Assembly (NCBI GenBank): GCA_029860345.1
Contig: JAOUBJ010000011.1
Coordinates: 1 to 64,000 of the forward strand
Source: Candidatus Zixiibacteriota bacterium
GTDB taxonomy: Bacteria > Zixibacteria > MSB-5A5 > GN15 > FEB-12
Length of the DNA: 64,000 bases
Direction: 5' to 3'
A program made the translations under genes and the position numbers. The notes beneath the pieces are model-generated. The model worked only from the letters and a program-made list of their open reading frames with translations, searched no databases and had not been told where the DNA came from. Shown in pieces: positions 44,192-54,168 of the stretch; within the stretch, counting starts at the first letter, position 1, and every line of letters begins with the position of its first letter.

Positions 44192-44304
44192 ATGTTCAAG
44201 AAGTCCGCGCTCCTGTTTGTTGGCTGCATACTATTGACATATCTGACCTGGTCTACCTGGTGGACTTCATGTTTTCAGGCGGTCCCGCCCCGCCGGGTTG
44301 TTAG
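44192..44304 (+). pseudogene. Remnant of a dockerin-bearing secreted protein
   Basis: An ATG with GGAGG upstream starts a signal peptide (MFKKSALLFVGCILL). From 44236, in a different frame, the sequence reads [22 protein letters not shown] and stops at 44302-44304, i.e. a standard terminal dockerin-like repeat. The whole middle of the gene is missing and the junction is out of frame. Promoter and ribosome-binding site look intact. This is best explained by an internal deletion of a gene like those at 39900 and 40907. Confidence 0.75.
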
Positions 44305-44345
44305 AGGGTGTACGAGAGTATCAGACCGGACTTTGCTTCCCATAG

Positions 44346-44366
44346 AAAAACCGGCGCATGGCCGGT
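44346..44366 (-). terminator. Terminator of the first PEP-CTERM gene
   Basis: Minus-strand stem ACCGGC/GCCGGT (44350-44355 with 44361-44366) followed by TTTTC. Confidence 0.65.
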
Positions 44367-44392
44367 CTTCCAGAGCTTTGAATCTGTATCTT

Positions 44393-44719
44393 TCAGGTAG
44401 TCTTGTTTTGTCGGTGTCGCTGCAGCAAGCCGATACCGATCAACCCGGCAATCATCAGGGCGATGGTAGCCGGTTCCGGGACGGACGTGACGGCGTCGGT
44501 CGGCGGCTCATCGGTTGCAGACGACGTCTTGTATAGGTCGGCACCCATCGGTCCGTTGCTGTGGAAGTCGCCATAGCCGCCGTTGGTCCACTGGTTAATA
44601 TTCTCAACATCGCCACCAAGATTCGTGTGAGGGGCGGGAAATCCGAACGACGATGATACTGTCGCTATCAGAATGATGATGGTGGCAATTGACGAGTATT
44701 TTGTGAAGTTGCTTTTCAT
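44393..44719 (-). CDS. PEP-CTERM sorting-domain protein
   Basis: A 108-residue protein with N-terminal signal peptide (IATIIILIATVSSSFGF) and a C-terminal PEP-CTERM tripartite anchor: VPEPATIALMIAGLIGIGLLQ followed by RHRQ. Such tails are cut by an exosortase (EpsH-like) and typically accompany exopolysaccharide. The mature part is only ~60 residues, Gly/Asn rich. ATG at 44719; GTG at 44725 is possible. Confidence 0.85.
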   Translation of the reverse strand: MKSNFTKYSSIATIIILIATVSSSFGFPAPHTNLGGDVENINQWTNGGYGDFHSNGPMGADLYKTSSATDEPPTDAVTSVPEPATIALMIAGLIGIGLLQRHRQNKTT

Positions 44720-44894
44720 TTGCACGCTGCCTTAGCTACTAGTTAACTCAAACGACATAGTAGCAAAACCCTTACCGAGAGCGGCAGTACTGCCGGGCAG
44801 CAACTTACGAGGATATTATTGTCCAGTTTGCACAGAAGGTGTGCTCTTGGTGCACTTTTTGAGAAAAGCGATCTCACGCCACACTATCGAAACA

Positions 44895-44919
44895 CGAAAA
44901 AACCGGCCCGAAGCCGGTT
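44895..44919 (-). terminator. Terminator of the second PEP-CTERM gene
   Basis: Stem AACCGGC/GCCGGTT (44901-44907 with 44913-44919), 5-base loop, minus-strand T run afterwards. Its stem is very similar to that of the first PEP-CTERM terminator. Confidence 0.7.
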
Positions 44920-44947
44920 TTGGAAATCGTCAATTGTCATGGTAGAA

Positions 44948-45571
44948 TCAGGAGGCGTTGGCCTGACGTCGTCGACGCTGAAGTATGGCGATGCCGAGCA
45001 GTCCGAGAGCTAACAAAGCCAGCGTGGCCGGCTCCGGAATCGCGGAAGTATCCCCACCCTCATAGTCCATCATGAAAACGGCCAGATCTACCCTGAGGTA
45101 ACCATCACCGGCATCCAGATCAACGTTGAGTGAACCATCGGTCCAGTGTACATGCTGAGCAATATCCGGCGCCCATTTATTTGAGTTATCCAGAAAACGC
45201 TGGTTGGTCGGGTCCCAGCCCAACAATCCTTCGATAGCTGTTTCGCTGCCGTCGTTGGAGACCCAGACACCGTCGATATAGAGTCGAGCCCGCAGGATTT
45301 CGTCGGTCGGCAGAGGCATCACTGTCGGTGTTGAGTGACCCCAATGAAGCCGGTCGGTGTACTGGTCGGAGCTTTGATCCAGCGAACTCAGGAATTCATC
45401 GGTTTGTGTGTATGAGAAATCGACCACAGAGGCAAACATATACTCATGCTGGTCCAGAAAGAATGTCCAGTCCTCCTGGATGTTCTCTGAGTAATGCACG
45501 GTCGGAAAGGCCATGGCCAAAGATGCTGATAGCAGCACAATAACAGCAATCATTCCAAGAAGTCTATACAT
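44948..45571 (-). CDS. PEP-CTERM sorting-domain protein
   Basis: A 207-residue protein with signal peptide (IAVIVLLSASLAMAF) and C-terminal anchor IPEPATLALLALGLLGIAILQ then RRRRQ. The body reads like a beta-sandwich (DWTFFLDQHEYMFASVVDFSY). The cognate exosortase is not in this window. It lies 223 bases upstream of the other PEP-CTERM gene on the same strand, each with its own terminator, so separately transcribed. Confidence 0.88.
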   Translation of the reverse strand: MYRLLGMIAVIVLLSASLAMAFPTVHYSENIQEDWTFFLDQHEYMFASVVDFSYTQTDEFLSSLDQSSDQYTDRLHWGHSTPTVMPLPTDEILRARLYIDGVWVSNDGSETAIEGLLGWDPTNQRFLDNSNKWAPDIAQHVHWTDGSLNVDLDAGDGYLRVDLAVFMMDYEGGDTSAIPEPATLALLALGLLGIAILQRRRRQANAS

Positions 45572-46634
45572 ACAACAGCCTCTGTAGAAACTACGTTTTC
45601 AATACACTATTCCGCAAACAATGAAAGCAAAAACCGGGCCGCCACACACGTTGTTGCACAACAATAACTTACAAGCCATCGATAAGCACGATGCTGTCCA
45701 TGTTGTTCATAGTTTGAGCACTTAGTTGCAAACCGCTTCACATATACCTGATTGGATGGGGCTGATGAGGGCGGTCACATATGGCTTCAGGTTCAAGTGC
45801 CAGGGTGGCACCCTCAAAGCCGCTTTGGGGGTGATGAATCACTCTTTGCGCTCCGCGCCGATAGTGACAGCATTCATAAGTGAGCTGGGCAGTGCCCGCG
45901 AAGCGCGAGAAACAGGCTTGCCTGTCGCCCCAGACAAGCAGGCTGTGTCGCCCGGGCAAGTTCCTCCGGTTCCTGCGTTCGCCGAAGGCAAGTGTTTGAA
46001 CCGGAGGTTTCAAAGGGATCTCATCCACACCGCCTTAGTGAGAATCGCAGGGTCACAATCCCGACTTCGTCGAGATCAGGACCCTGCGAAACCACATTAT
46101 GACACAGCCTCAAGGTCTGGACCGGAGGAAATCAGCAGGAAAGATCGATGGTTCGACTCCGCTCACCATGAGGTGATGAATCACCTTCTGTGCTGCCCTG
46201 TGATAAATGACTTTTTCGCGCTGGCCCCGTTAGCAGTCCGGCCCTGAGCGCCCTCCAACCTCAGCCTGATCGCCATCAATCCCACCCGGCCCAAAGCCTC
46301 TGGTTGGGCTACCGTCGTATTCAGTTTGCAGGTGCTGTCAGGCGACTCGCCTGACGGTCTTAAGGCTCGTGAGCAGGCGTCGGGCGGGGTTGTCCAACGC
46401 CACCTGACAACCAGCAAACCGTGGGAACGAGCACCCGGCCCAAAGCGAAGCAACAGTCTTGATGACGGACGTTTGAGCATGCCGCCCCAGCCTCTACGAA
46501 CCCACTGGTAGCTATCCATAGCCTGAATTCTGAGGCTCTGAGGCGCCAAACCCGTTGCAAAACGGCCGTAGATTGCCGATATTAAGGCAGATGGGAAAGT
46601 CTTGCCACGGTTCACCCGTTGGAAAAGGAGAATC
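45572..46634. repeat. Kilobase-long intergenic repeat mosaic
   Basis: No gene is seen. Recognised pieces: a 31-bp word at 45803-45833 found inverted at 33811-33840 and again near 62593-62623, a palindrome at 46337-46355 (GTCAGGCG/CGCCTGAC), and GGTTCGACTCCGCTCACCATGA words. AAGGAG before 46635 is the ribosome-binding site of the next gene. Confidence 0.55.
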
Positions 46635-47834
46635 ATGCCGCAAATTGCAAGAATGCTGCGATTGAACTTGCTCACCCTCACCATTTTGATCTCCCTCTGG
46701 TCGACCGGTCACACGGCGACGGATGCGATCAGCTATCAGGGACGGTTGACCATGGCCGACGGCAATCCCGTCTCCAACGGTCAGCATTCGATCCAGTTTG
46801 CCATTTATGATGACTCCCTGGCCGGCCAGCAGCTATGGAGCGAGACGGCGACTATAGTAACACTCAATGGATTGTTCACTCATCTGTTGGGCACGATCAA
46901 TCCCCTGCCGGATGAATTGTTTAAGAACCCTGATCGGCTTTACCTTCAGGTCGTATTTGAGGAGGAGTCGATCGAGCCGCGTTCGATCCTGACCGGTGCT
47001 CCGACCGCAGGCGTCGCCAGTGATCTGATCGTAACCGACCACAACGACACTCTGGTGATAGAGACGGATGCCCTTCAGCGCCGCCTGTCCCTGTTCGATC
47101 AGAAGGGTCAGGAACAGGTCAAACTTCAAGGCAGCGGGGCCGGTGGGCAGGTGGTGCTTAACAACCAGGATGGAACCACAGGAATCAGTTTGCACGGTGG
47201 GTTGAATGGTGACGAAAGTGTAGTGTTGCCTGATTCGTCGGTGAGCAGTTCGGAGATCATCGACGAGACCGGCTATGTGACCTGGATCAATGTCAATCCG
47301 GTAACGATGGTCACGCTTGAGATGACCGACCTGATAAACCTGGAGATTGAGACCCCGGCTGACGGCTATATCGTTCTTGAAGGCAAATGCTATGTGGAGC
47401 TGAGCGGGACCACAGGCCCCAATGTGGCACTGGTACAAATCGATGCAAGTGAGGGGGGCGGCTCGCAGTTTCCGTATTACACTCTGGCCGGGCTGGGTGG
47501 CTATGTAAACACCAACGAATCATATTTCCCCGTCTATGTGACCCGTGTTTATTGGAGGCAGGCCGGAGTACATTATTTCCGCATGGAGGGTCGCGCCAAC
47601 AACGCCGCACCGGCCCTGGCCCGTAGTTGGGATCATATCCTGACCGCGGTGTTTTATCCCACCAGCTACGGTGTGGTCAGTAAAGTGTCGACGACGCCTG
47701 ACGGTCACCCCAACGCCACACCGCATGACATCAAAGACCCTCAGGACCCTGATGGTCGCTCTCGCTTTTACCAGATGGACATGCGCTACTTCGAGCGTCG
47801 ATCGAAGGATACTACCGATAGGTCGAATAAGTAG
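46635..47834 (+). CDS. Secreted fibre-like beta-repeat protein
   Basis: A 399-residue protein with signal peptide (LTLTILISLWSTGHTA). The segment AISYQGRLTMADGNPVSNGQ is the start of a domain seen in tail-fibre-like surface proteins; a repetitive central part (VLNNQDGTTGISLHGGLN) suggests a beta-helix, and the C-terminal third is a jelly-roll-like domain. Function in surface structures is inferred. ATG at 46635 is chosen because of AAGGAG 5 bases upstream. Confidence 0.78.
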   Translation: MPQIARMLRLNLLTLTILISLWSTGHTATDAISYQGRLTMADGNPVSNGQHSIQFAIYDDSLAGQQLWSETATIVTLNGLFTHLLGTINPLPDELFKNPDRLYLQVVFEEESIEPRSILTGAPTAGVASDLIVTDHNDTLVIETDALQRRLSLFDQKGQEQVKLQGSGAGGQVVLNNQDGTTGISLHGGLNGDESVVLPDSSVSSSEIIDETGYVTWINVNPVTMVTLEMTDLINLEIETPADGYIVLEGKCYVELSGTTGPNVALVQIDASEGGGSQFPYYTLAGLGGYVNTNESYFPVYVTRVYWRQAGVHYFRMEGRANNAAPALARSWDHILTAVFYPTSYGVVSKVSTTPDGHPNATPHDIKDPQDPDGRSRFYQMDMRYFERRSKDTTDRSNK

Positions 47835-47898
47835 GTTGGAACCCTCTTGACCTGAAAAACCGCACACGGGACACATTTCCAACACAAGGGTCACAATG

Positions 47899-48699
47899 TT
47901 AATCATGCTCGCCACATGGCACCGGTGGCGGTCCGCCTGAAAACATGAAAGCATTCAAGTAGTCAACATCATCGTCGTCAATTAGACCATCTCCATTGAC
48001 GTCGGCTTGTTCCAGGCATGGCGGCGGCGGTCCGCCTTCGTTGACGTATTCGGTCAACCAAACCAGATCACCGATATGGACGGGTCCCGCCCCTTTGTCC
48101 TCCACATCGCCTCGAAAGCGACAGCACCAGGGTGGTCGGCCGACCGTGAAACAGTGCGGCCCGTCCCACGATGGCCAGATGCGGTCCGAGTTGTCATTAT
48201 TGGCAACCCATTGCCACACATTGTTGGGCGGATAAAAACTGGAATCCAGACAGACCGTCTTGCCTTCGTGCTCTGCATCGATCGGACCGATGCTCAGAGT
48301 TATCGCTACGGCATCGAAATATGGGGGAATGCCGGTCGATTGGTCCCAGTATATCCCGGCAAACCCGACTGTGTCGGCGCCCGAACCGGTTACACCGTCA
48401 TAGACGACCCACAACATCTGGAACATGGTAGTGTCGATAGCCCCGGTCCAGTCGCCTGTAGACGTACTCCAATGGGCGCCGCTATTTGAGTAGATGCGAA
48501 AGCCGTTGCTGATACCCTTGCATCCGAGTGAGTCGGTGGTCATACGCACCCGGAACATGATGCGCTGTCCCCAGGCAATGGAATTTGAGTCGTGCAGACC
48601 GTCAACATAGTCCAGCGAAACCGCTTGTCCGCGAACCATGGTTGCACTGATGAGAATGGACACCACGAACACCAAGCCTAGGATCACCACCGTCCTCAT
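47899..48699 (-). CDS. Secreted protein with C-terminal dockerin-like repeat
   Basis: A 266-residue protein: signal peptide (LGLVFVVSILISATMVRGQ), a cohesin-like or NosD-like beta domain (~25-190), then two dockerin-like loops (IGDLVWLTEYVNEGGPPPP and DVNGDGLIDDDDVDYLNAFM). The second has a full D-N-D-L-D calcium pattern. Start supported by GGAGGAG. Confidence 0.85.
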   Translation of the reverse strand: MRTVVILGLVFVVSILISATMVRGQAVSLDYVDGLHDSNSIAWGQRIMFRVRMTTDSLGCKGISNGFRIYSNSGAHWSTSTGDWTGAIDTTMFQMLWVVYDGVTGSGADTVGFAGIYWDQSTGIPPYFDAVAITLSIGPIDAEHEGKTVCLDSSFYPPNNVWQWVANNDNSDRIWPSWDGPHCFTVGRPPWCCRFRGDVEDKGAGPVHIGDLVWLTEYVNEGGPPPPCLEQADVNGDGLIDDDDVDYLNAFMFSGGPPPVPCGEHD

Positions 48700-48772
48700 A
48701 CACTCCTCCGATCAAGTTCGTACATCATTCGGGTAAGACCTGGCATCCCACAAAAAGTCTACGGTTGTGTCC

Positions 48773-48801
48773 AATATACGCAGTCGGCAGAGCAGTGTCA
48801 A
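48773..48801 (-). promoter_or_regulatory. Sigma-70 promoter of the 47899 gene
   Basis: TTGACA (rc of 48796-48801), 17-base spacer, TATATT (rc of 48773-48778), leader about 65 bases. Confidence 0.7.
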
Positions 48802-48826
48802 GGTCGGGTGTGTTGCGCCGGAGCAG

Positions 48827-50977
48827 CTAGCGCATCAAGAGCATCTTCCTGGAGGCACGCTGATCGCCTGCGTTGATGCGATAGATGTATACGCCGCTGG
48901 CTACCGGTTGGCCTTGATCGTTCTGAGCATCCCAGGCCACAGTGTGGAGTCCGGCGCCTCGTTGGGCATCAAGCAGGGTCCTGACCGTCTGGCCGAGCAG
49001 ATTGAAAACTTCCACGCGAACCTGCTCAGGCTGCGGCAAGGTGAAATCTATAAAAGTAATCGGGTTGAACGGGTTGGGGTAGTTCTGCGACAGTCCGAAG
49101 CGATCAGGTACCGGTGGTTCAACATGCACCTGATGGATTCGATCCCGGTGCAGGTAGTACAGGTGAATCGATCCCCCGCCCGAGGTAGCCACGACCCGGC
49201 CATCGGTGGCCAAAAACTCCCCGGCTCGGCCGCCGTGCGCAACCAATCCGGGCGGCGATGTGGCAAGATCATAGATGGCCACACCATCGACGCCAACAGT
49301 GTAAAGACGATTGTCGTACAGTACGCCATCGGTTACCGGCAAGGTCAACGGAGTTACTTCCTCCACGACCGGAAAGACAGGGTCGGAACAATCAACGTAG
49401 GTCATATCGTCATAAGTAAAATAGGTCAGTCGGCTGTCCCGGACGTGCAGTTGGAAAGCCGGGATAGCCAGATCGATCTGTGAAAGCCACATCAGGGAGA
49501 GATCGTCGTTCACCCGATAGATGCTAATGGCATTCTTACCGGTTGACACATAGAGAACCGAATCGGCCGTGGCTACCGAGAGCACTTCTCCAAGAAACGG
49601 CCAGGTTGCTGCGTGCAAAATGCCGGTGGAATCATTGATGGGATATATGCTGATCGAAAAGGCTCCTCTGACCATCACAGCCGCGCCGTCGTTCAGCCAA
49701 TTAGGAAGGTATTCCAGGTCGACCGCATCGTTGGCATCGACCGAGACCGAACCCTCCAGATAGTATTCGTCCGGATCGCTGCTTGACGTAATGAACGCGA
49801 TCCTATTTAGACCGTGATATAGAACAATCAAACTGTCACCGTTATGATCCAGCGCGGCCACGTTCTGGAGACCGGGGTATACGGTAAAGTCCAGTCGTGG
49901 TGTCCGGCGCCAGCGATCAAGGCTGAAAACATCGATCGGATTGGATTGTCCGCCGGTGTACAACCGATCGGCGTGCAGGGACATACCGCGAACGGGACCC
50001 GGTCGATCATAAGCGATGCGCGACTGACCGGGATCGGCAAGCGAATACATCACCAGTCCACCGGTCCGGCCCGGCAGAATCAGATATGGCAGGTCATCGA
50101 GATAGAACAGGTCGCCATCCGGGCGATCATCGTCGATCTCGAAGGTGGTGCGTTGAGAATGATCTGCGCGGTCCATTAACTGAACGACGCGATCACCGAC
50201 CAACACGAACTGGCTCTCAGTCATCAGGACCTTGACGACCGGCACTCCCCCATCGACTGACTCCACGATTCCTGAACCGGTCTGGCCGAAACGTCCGAAC
50301 AGGATTCCATCGTTGATCGCCGCGATGATAAACTCCTCACCGGCTCGACCGAACAAGGCGGCGCGCTGAGGCACAAACAGATAATCAACAAACCGCCCAA
50401 AGCCCGCACCGGCCAAATCGTAGCGTATAACGCCGTTGTATTCATCGAGTCCGTATAGCGTGTCGCCGGATATTTCCAGTTGTGTTACCAATACCGGTTT
50501 CATGCTGGAATCGGCGAACCGGATGTCGTAATGTTCATCGATGCTGTACCTGAGGATACCTGAGAACCAGGCCGACACGTACAGGTCTTGTTCGTGAATG
50601 TCAAAATCGGACAAGGGTATGCCGACATCAACGGCGCCCAAGCGGGACAGACTGGGTAGATGACTGATATCGACTATAAGCAGGCTGTCACGCATGGTGT
50701 GAACGAGCAACAACCCATCGCGCACTTTCATCTGAACCGGCTCGTCGTCAAGAAACAACTGCTGGACCTGCACGAAATTCGCGTTGCCGAGGTCATACCG
50801 GCTGACCACAATCCCCTCCGGCGACAGGGCCAGTGCAAAACTGTCAACAATGGTCACGGTATGGAAACGGTTCCACAACAATGTCTGGTCGGGCAACCGG
50901 TCGATCCCACCGGCGTAGGCGGTCGCGGTCATGACAATACAACCTGCAACGACCAACCACCAGCGACGGATTTTCAT
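48827..50977 (-). CDS. Secreted beta-propeller (LVIVD-repeat-like) protein with sorting domain
   Basis: A 716-residue protein: signal peptide (VVAGCIVMTATAYAGG), then ~600 residues of repeated beta motifs (LLIVDISHLPSLSRLGAVDV and similar) as in LVIVD-type propellers, then a C-terminal domain (FGLSQNYPNPFNPITFIDFTL to KMLLMR) of the type IX sorting class. Its start overlaps the stop of the protease gene (50974-50977, ATGA), so it is the second gene of that operon. Possibly a surface partner of the protease. Confidence 0.87.
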   Translation of the reverse strand: MKIRRWWLVVAGCIVMTATAYAGGIDRLPDQTLLWNRFHTVTIVDSFALALSPEGIVVSRYDLGNANFVQVQQLFLDDEPVQMKVRDGLLLVHTMRDSLLIVDISHLPSLSRLGAVDVGIPLSDFDIHEQDLYVSAWFSGILRYSIDEHYDIRFADSSMKPVLVTQLEISGDTLYGLDEYNGVIRYDLAGAGFGRFVDYLFVPQRAALFGRAGEEFIIAAINDGILFGRFGQTGSGIVESVDGGVPVVKVLMTESQFVLVGDRVVQLMDRADHSQRTTFEIDDDRPDGDLFYLDDLPYLILPGRTGGLVMYSLADPGQSRIAYDRPGPVRGMSLHADRLYTGGQSNPIDVFSLDRWRRTPRLDFTVYPGLQNVAALDHNGDSLIVLYHGLNRIAFITSSSDPDEYYLEGSVSVDANDAVDLEYLPNWLNDGAAVMVRGAFSISIYPINDSTGILHAATWPFLGEVLSVATADSVLYVSTGKNAISIYRVNDDLSLMWLSQIDLAIPAFQLHVRDSRLTYFTYDDMTYVDCSDPVFPVVEEVTPLTLPVTDGVLYDNRLYTVGVDGVAIYDLATSPPGLVAHGGRAGEFLATDGRVVATSGGGSIHLYYLHRDRIHQVHVEPPVPDRFGLSQNYPNPFNPITFIDFTLPQPEQVRVEVFNLLGQTVRTLLDAQRGAGLHTVAWDAQNDQGQPVASGVYIYRINAGDQRASRKMLLMR

Positions 50978-53900
50978 TTTACGAGTACCATTTTTCTAGT
51001 CATGGTTTTATCGCTGGTCTTCATACGGTACAAATAGACGCCCGTCGACAATCCCGTGGCATCGAAGGGTACGCTGTATTCACCCACTTGCATCTGTCGA
51101 TCAAGTAGAACGCGCACCTCTTGACCGAGGATGTTGAACACGCGCAGATCGACATGAGTGCTGCGCGGCAGACTGAACTCGATGTTCGTGACCGGATTGA
51201 ACGGGTTTGGGTAGTTCTGACTAAGGGTGGCTCTCACGGGAAGACGGGTCGGTTCGTCATCGACGCCGGTCGGCAGAAGCGAAGGCGGAAGGATACCTGA
51301 GTTACGATTATCAACGAGAAAGCGGCCTGTGTTCAAGCCGTCGTCATAGGCGGCGTCGAAATCCCACACCAGGATTTCCAGGCCGTCGCTCACGATAATC
51401 AGTTCGACCAGGCCGTCGCCGTCGAGATCGTCCACCAAGGGCGCATAGCGGGACGAAAACACCTGGGTCGGACGAGTGGGAGTTGCCACCGGCCAGTCTG
51501 GAAGCGGTTGGGCCAGATGATCGAGAATGAAAATCTGCTCGGTACCGGTTCCCGGCAGGATGTGCCCGGCGCGAATCATGATCTCGGGAAACTCATCACC
51601 GGTCAGGTTGGCTACGGTGGGCGTACCGAAGGTCACCGCTTCCGTGAAAGCCGCCGCACCATTGTGTGCTTCGTCGTCTATGTAGGGGCTGCCGTCGGAC
51701 CGGTATATATAAAGAGACGCTATGTCGTACTCAAAGAACGTGCAGAGTATCTCCGGTATGCGGTCAAGGTCAAGGTCGGCCAGAATCGGATAGGAACCTA
51801 TCCAGAGTTCGACCCCCGGAACTTTCACCGGCCAGCCGGGCAGATCGTCGACGCCGTTGGTCTTGACCCACATGGTCATATCACCCAGCGAGTCGCGCCC
51901 CAGCACGACTACTTCCGGCAAGCCGTCGTCGGTGAGGTCGCCCACCGCCGTGCCGTAGACTCTCGGTGAACTTTCAATGGTCGGCGCCAGCATATCGTAA
52001 GCAGGCAGGCCCGTGCGGGCGTCGAACAAACCCAGTCCGGTGGATGGCTCCGGTGAACTATAGGAAGCTACCACCTCGTTTAATCCATCACCGTTCAGAT
52101 CGGTCGAGGTTACAAAAGGCGAGGTGGGACCGCCGTGACTGTAGGAGTCGGATATCCTTGGGTCAAAGGATGCAAACAAACCGCCCAACGAGTAGAAATA
52201 CGGATCACCGTTGAATTCATAGGCCATGATCTGACCTATCTTGTTCAAAAGCACGATGGCTGAATCTTCCCCGATCCCCAACTGTGTTACGGTCATATTT
52301 GGATAAGCATAACCGAAAGGTATCTGCCCCGTAAATACTTCCACCGGCCAGCCATCGGCGTAACTTCCGTCGTACTTGAAGACATGTAAACCGTCGCGAC
52401 TGGTACAGATGATTTCGTCCTGACCATCCCGGTCGACATCGTAAATGGCCGGGACGCACCGAACATCGGACGTATCGGCCACCGGGTAACCCTCGACCAG
52501 GTCGCCGTGCGCATCAAACATGTAGAGCCCGGCACTGGTGGGAATCACGATTTCACGCACACCGTCCCTGTTGAGATCGGCACAGGCGGCCGTAACTCCG
52601 GGACGGCCGGCAATACTACGCGGCCAGCCGTCGGCGAAGGCTGAGACGACCTGAATGGTCGCCGAGTCGATCTGTAGACCGGAGGCGAAGTATCCATAGA
52701 GATAAACGCGGAAGAGACCGGTATCCACTCCGGACACCGACCAATCGAACAACAGTGAGTCAAAGTACTCACCGGTGGAACCATCCAGCCGCACGAACGG
52801 TCCGGGCTGTTTGCGGTAGGCAACAAACATGGAATCAAAATCCGGACCATAGGCGCTGCCGATTATAGGTATATGGTATTTGAGTTCGTCGTCGGTCTGT
52901 GGCGAGGTTATCTCAAGCTTTTGACTGCGCACATGAACACAATTGGTGAATGAATGGTTGCCGTACTGATCGGTCAGTTTGAAATTGATGAATCCCTCCA
53001 GAGTCGGATCATCGAACAAAAAGGCGACAGAATCAGGCGGCAACTCCCCCCCCGAGGCCAGGTACTGCCAGTCGTCGGAACCCTGGCCGATTGAGAAGTC
53101 CAATTGCCAACTCCCCTCGTATCCAACCACTCCGGCGATTCGAACCGAGAAATCCTCGGTATACCTTTGGCGCCTGATCGGCGAGATCATTTGAATGCCG
53201 CCGTGCCACAAAAGATCATACGACGCCGACAGGTCGAGATAACCGTAGCCTGAGATCGTATCGGGACCGACCAACGTGTCACCCTGGTCAAGTGGGTCCA
53301 AAAGATCAATCGCGCCCATTCTCAGAATCTCTTCGAGTTCAGCCAGAGACAGGTCCGGTCTGGTGCCTCTCAGAAAAGCAGCCGCCCCCACTACCATGGG
53401 CGCCGCCATTGAGGTTCCATCGGCCAAATAGTAAAGACTGTCTTCACCGACTATCCGAACATCCGGTTCGCCGATGGCTGCATACATGTCCGTTCCCTCG
53501 GCGCGCAGCGAGAGTATGTCCAGGCCCGGCGCTACAATATCGACATGGGCGCCCCAGGTTGAGAAGTCGGTCATGTTGCCCGAAGAGTGACCCGCAGCCA
53601 CAGTAAAGGTGGAATCATAGGCGGCTGGGAAGAATCGGGTGTTGTCGCCGGTGTTGCCGGGAGCGACGGCTACGAAGACGCCATTGAGACGGGCGAATTC
53701 CATGGCCTCTTGCAGCAAGCCGGACTCGAACGGTGTACCCCAACTTATGTTGATCACCTGGGCGCCGGCATTAACGGCGTATATGATTCCGGCCACACCA
53801 ACCGCCGTGGTGGCATTGGGTCGAATTTTGACGGCCATGATTTTGGCAAACGGCGCTACACCGGCGACACCCAGCGGATTTGAGTTGGCCGCAATAATTC

Positions 53901-54168
53901 CGGCAATATGTGTGCCGTGGCCGACCTCGTCGGTCGGGTCGTTATCGCCGATGGGATTGAACAAAGTCTGGACGTCTCCGGACACGTCGTAGCCCAGCGT
54001 GTCATCGACAAAACCGTTGTGATCGTCGTCGACCAGGTTGCCCGGGATTTCGTCGGCGTTGACCCACAGACGTCCCTCCAATTCCGGATGCAGCAAATCC
54101 ACACCGGTATCGACAATCGCCACCACCACTTTGGTCGTCTCGGCCGGGGCATCCAGTAGAACCGCCAC
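50974..54168 (-). CDS. Subtilisin-family (S8) serine protease, catalytic part
   Basis: A 1064-codon frame with the S8 triad: Asp in IVDTGVDLLHPE, His in GHGTHIAGIIA, Ser in DGTSMAAPMVV. After the protease come beta-sandwich and FG-GAP/VCBS-type repeats (DLNRDGVREIVIPTSAG, DVDRDGQDEIICTSRDG) and a C-terminal NYPNPFNPVTNIEFSL sorting domain ending in KMVLVK. The propeptide and signal peptide are in another frame upstream (53856-54692); a one-base shift near 54165-54190 separates them. Starts with GTG as an open frame only; on its own it would not be secreted. Confidence 0.85.
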   Translation of the reverse strand: MAVLLDAPAETTKVVVAIVDTGVDLLHPELEGRLWVNADEIPGNLVDDDHNGFVDDTLGYDVSGDVQTLFNPIGDNDPTDEVGHGTHIAGIIAANSNPLGVAGVAPFAKIMAVKIRPNATTAVGVAGIIYAVNAGAQVINISWGTPFESGLLQEAMEFARLNGVFVAVAPGNTGDNTRFFPAAYDSTFTVAAGHSSGNMTDFSTWGAHVDIVAPGLDILSLRAEGTDMYAAIGEPDVRIVGEDSLYYLADGTSMAAPMVVGAAAFLRGTRPDLSLAELEEILRMGAIDLLDPLDQGDTLVGPDTISGYGYLDLSASYDLLWHGGIQMISPIRRQRYTEDFSVRIAGVVGYEGSWQLDFSIGQGSDDWQYLASGGELPPDSVAFLFDDPTLEGFINFKLTDQYGNHSFTNCVHVRSQKLEITSPQTDDELKYHIPIIGSAYGPDFDSMFVAYRKQPGPFVRLDGSTGEYFDSLLFDWSVSGVDTGLFRVYLYGYFASGLQIDSATIQVVSAFADGWPRSIAGRPGVTAACADLNRDGVREIVIPTSAGLYMFDAHGDLVEGYPVADTSDVRCVPAIYDVDRDGQDEIICTSRDGLHVFKYDGSYADGWPVEVFTGQIPFGYAYPNMTVTQLGIGEDSAIVLLNKIGQIMAYEFNGDPYFYSLGGLFASFDPRISDSYSHGGPTSPFVTSTDLNGDGLNEVVASYSSPEPSTGLGLFDARTGLPAYDMLAPTIESSPRVYGTAVGDLTDDGLPEVVVLGRDSLGDMTMWVKTNGVDDLPGWPVKVPGVELWIGSYPILADLDLDRIPEILCTFFEYDIASLYIYRSDGSPYIDDEAHNGAAAFTEAVTFGTPTVANLTGDEFPEIMIRAGHILPGTGTEQIFILDHLAQPLPDWPVATPTRPTQVFSSRYAPLVDDLDGDGLVELIIVSDGLEILVWDFDAAYDDGLNTGRFLVDNRNSGILPPSLLPTGVDDEPTRLPVRATLSQNYPNPFNPVTNIEFSLPRSTHVDLRVFNILGQEVRVLLDRQMQVGEYSVPFDATGLSTGVYLYRMKTSDKTMTRKMVLVK

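Noticed and set aside
45572-46634. Degenerate insertion sequence in the kilobase gap
   Set aside because: No transposase fragment or terminal inverted repeats were found; contents are dispersed words and palindromes.
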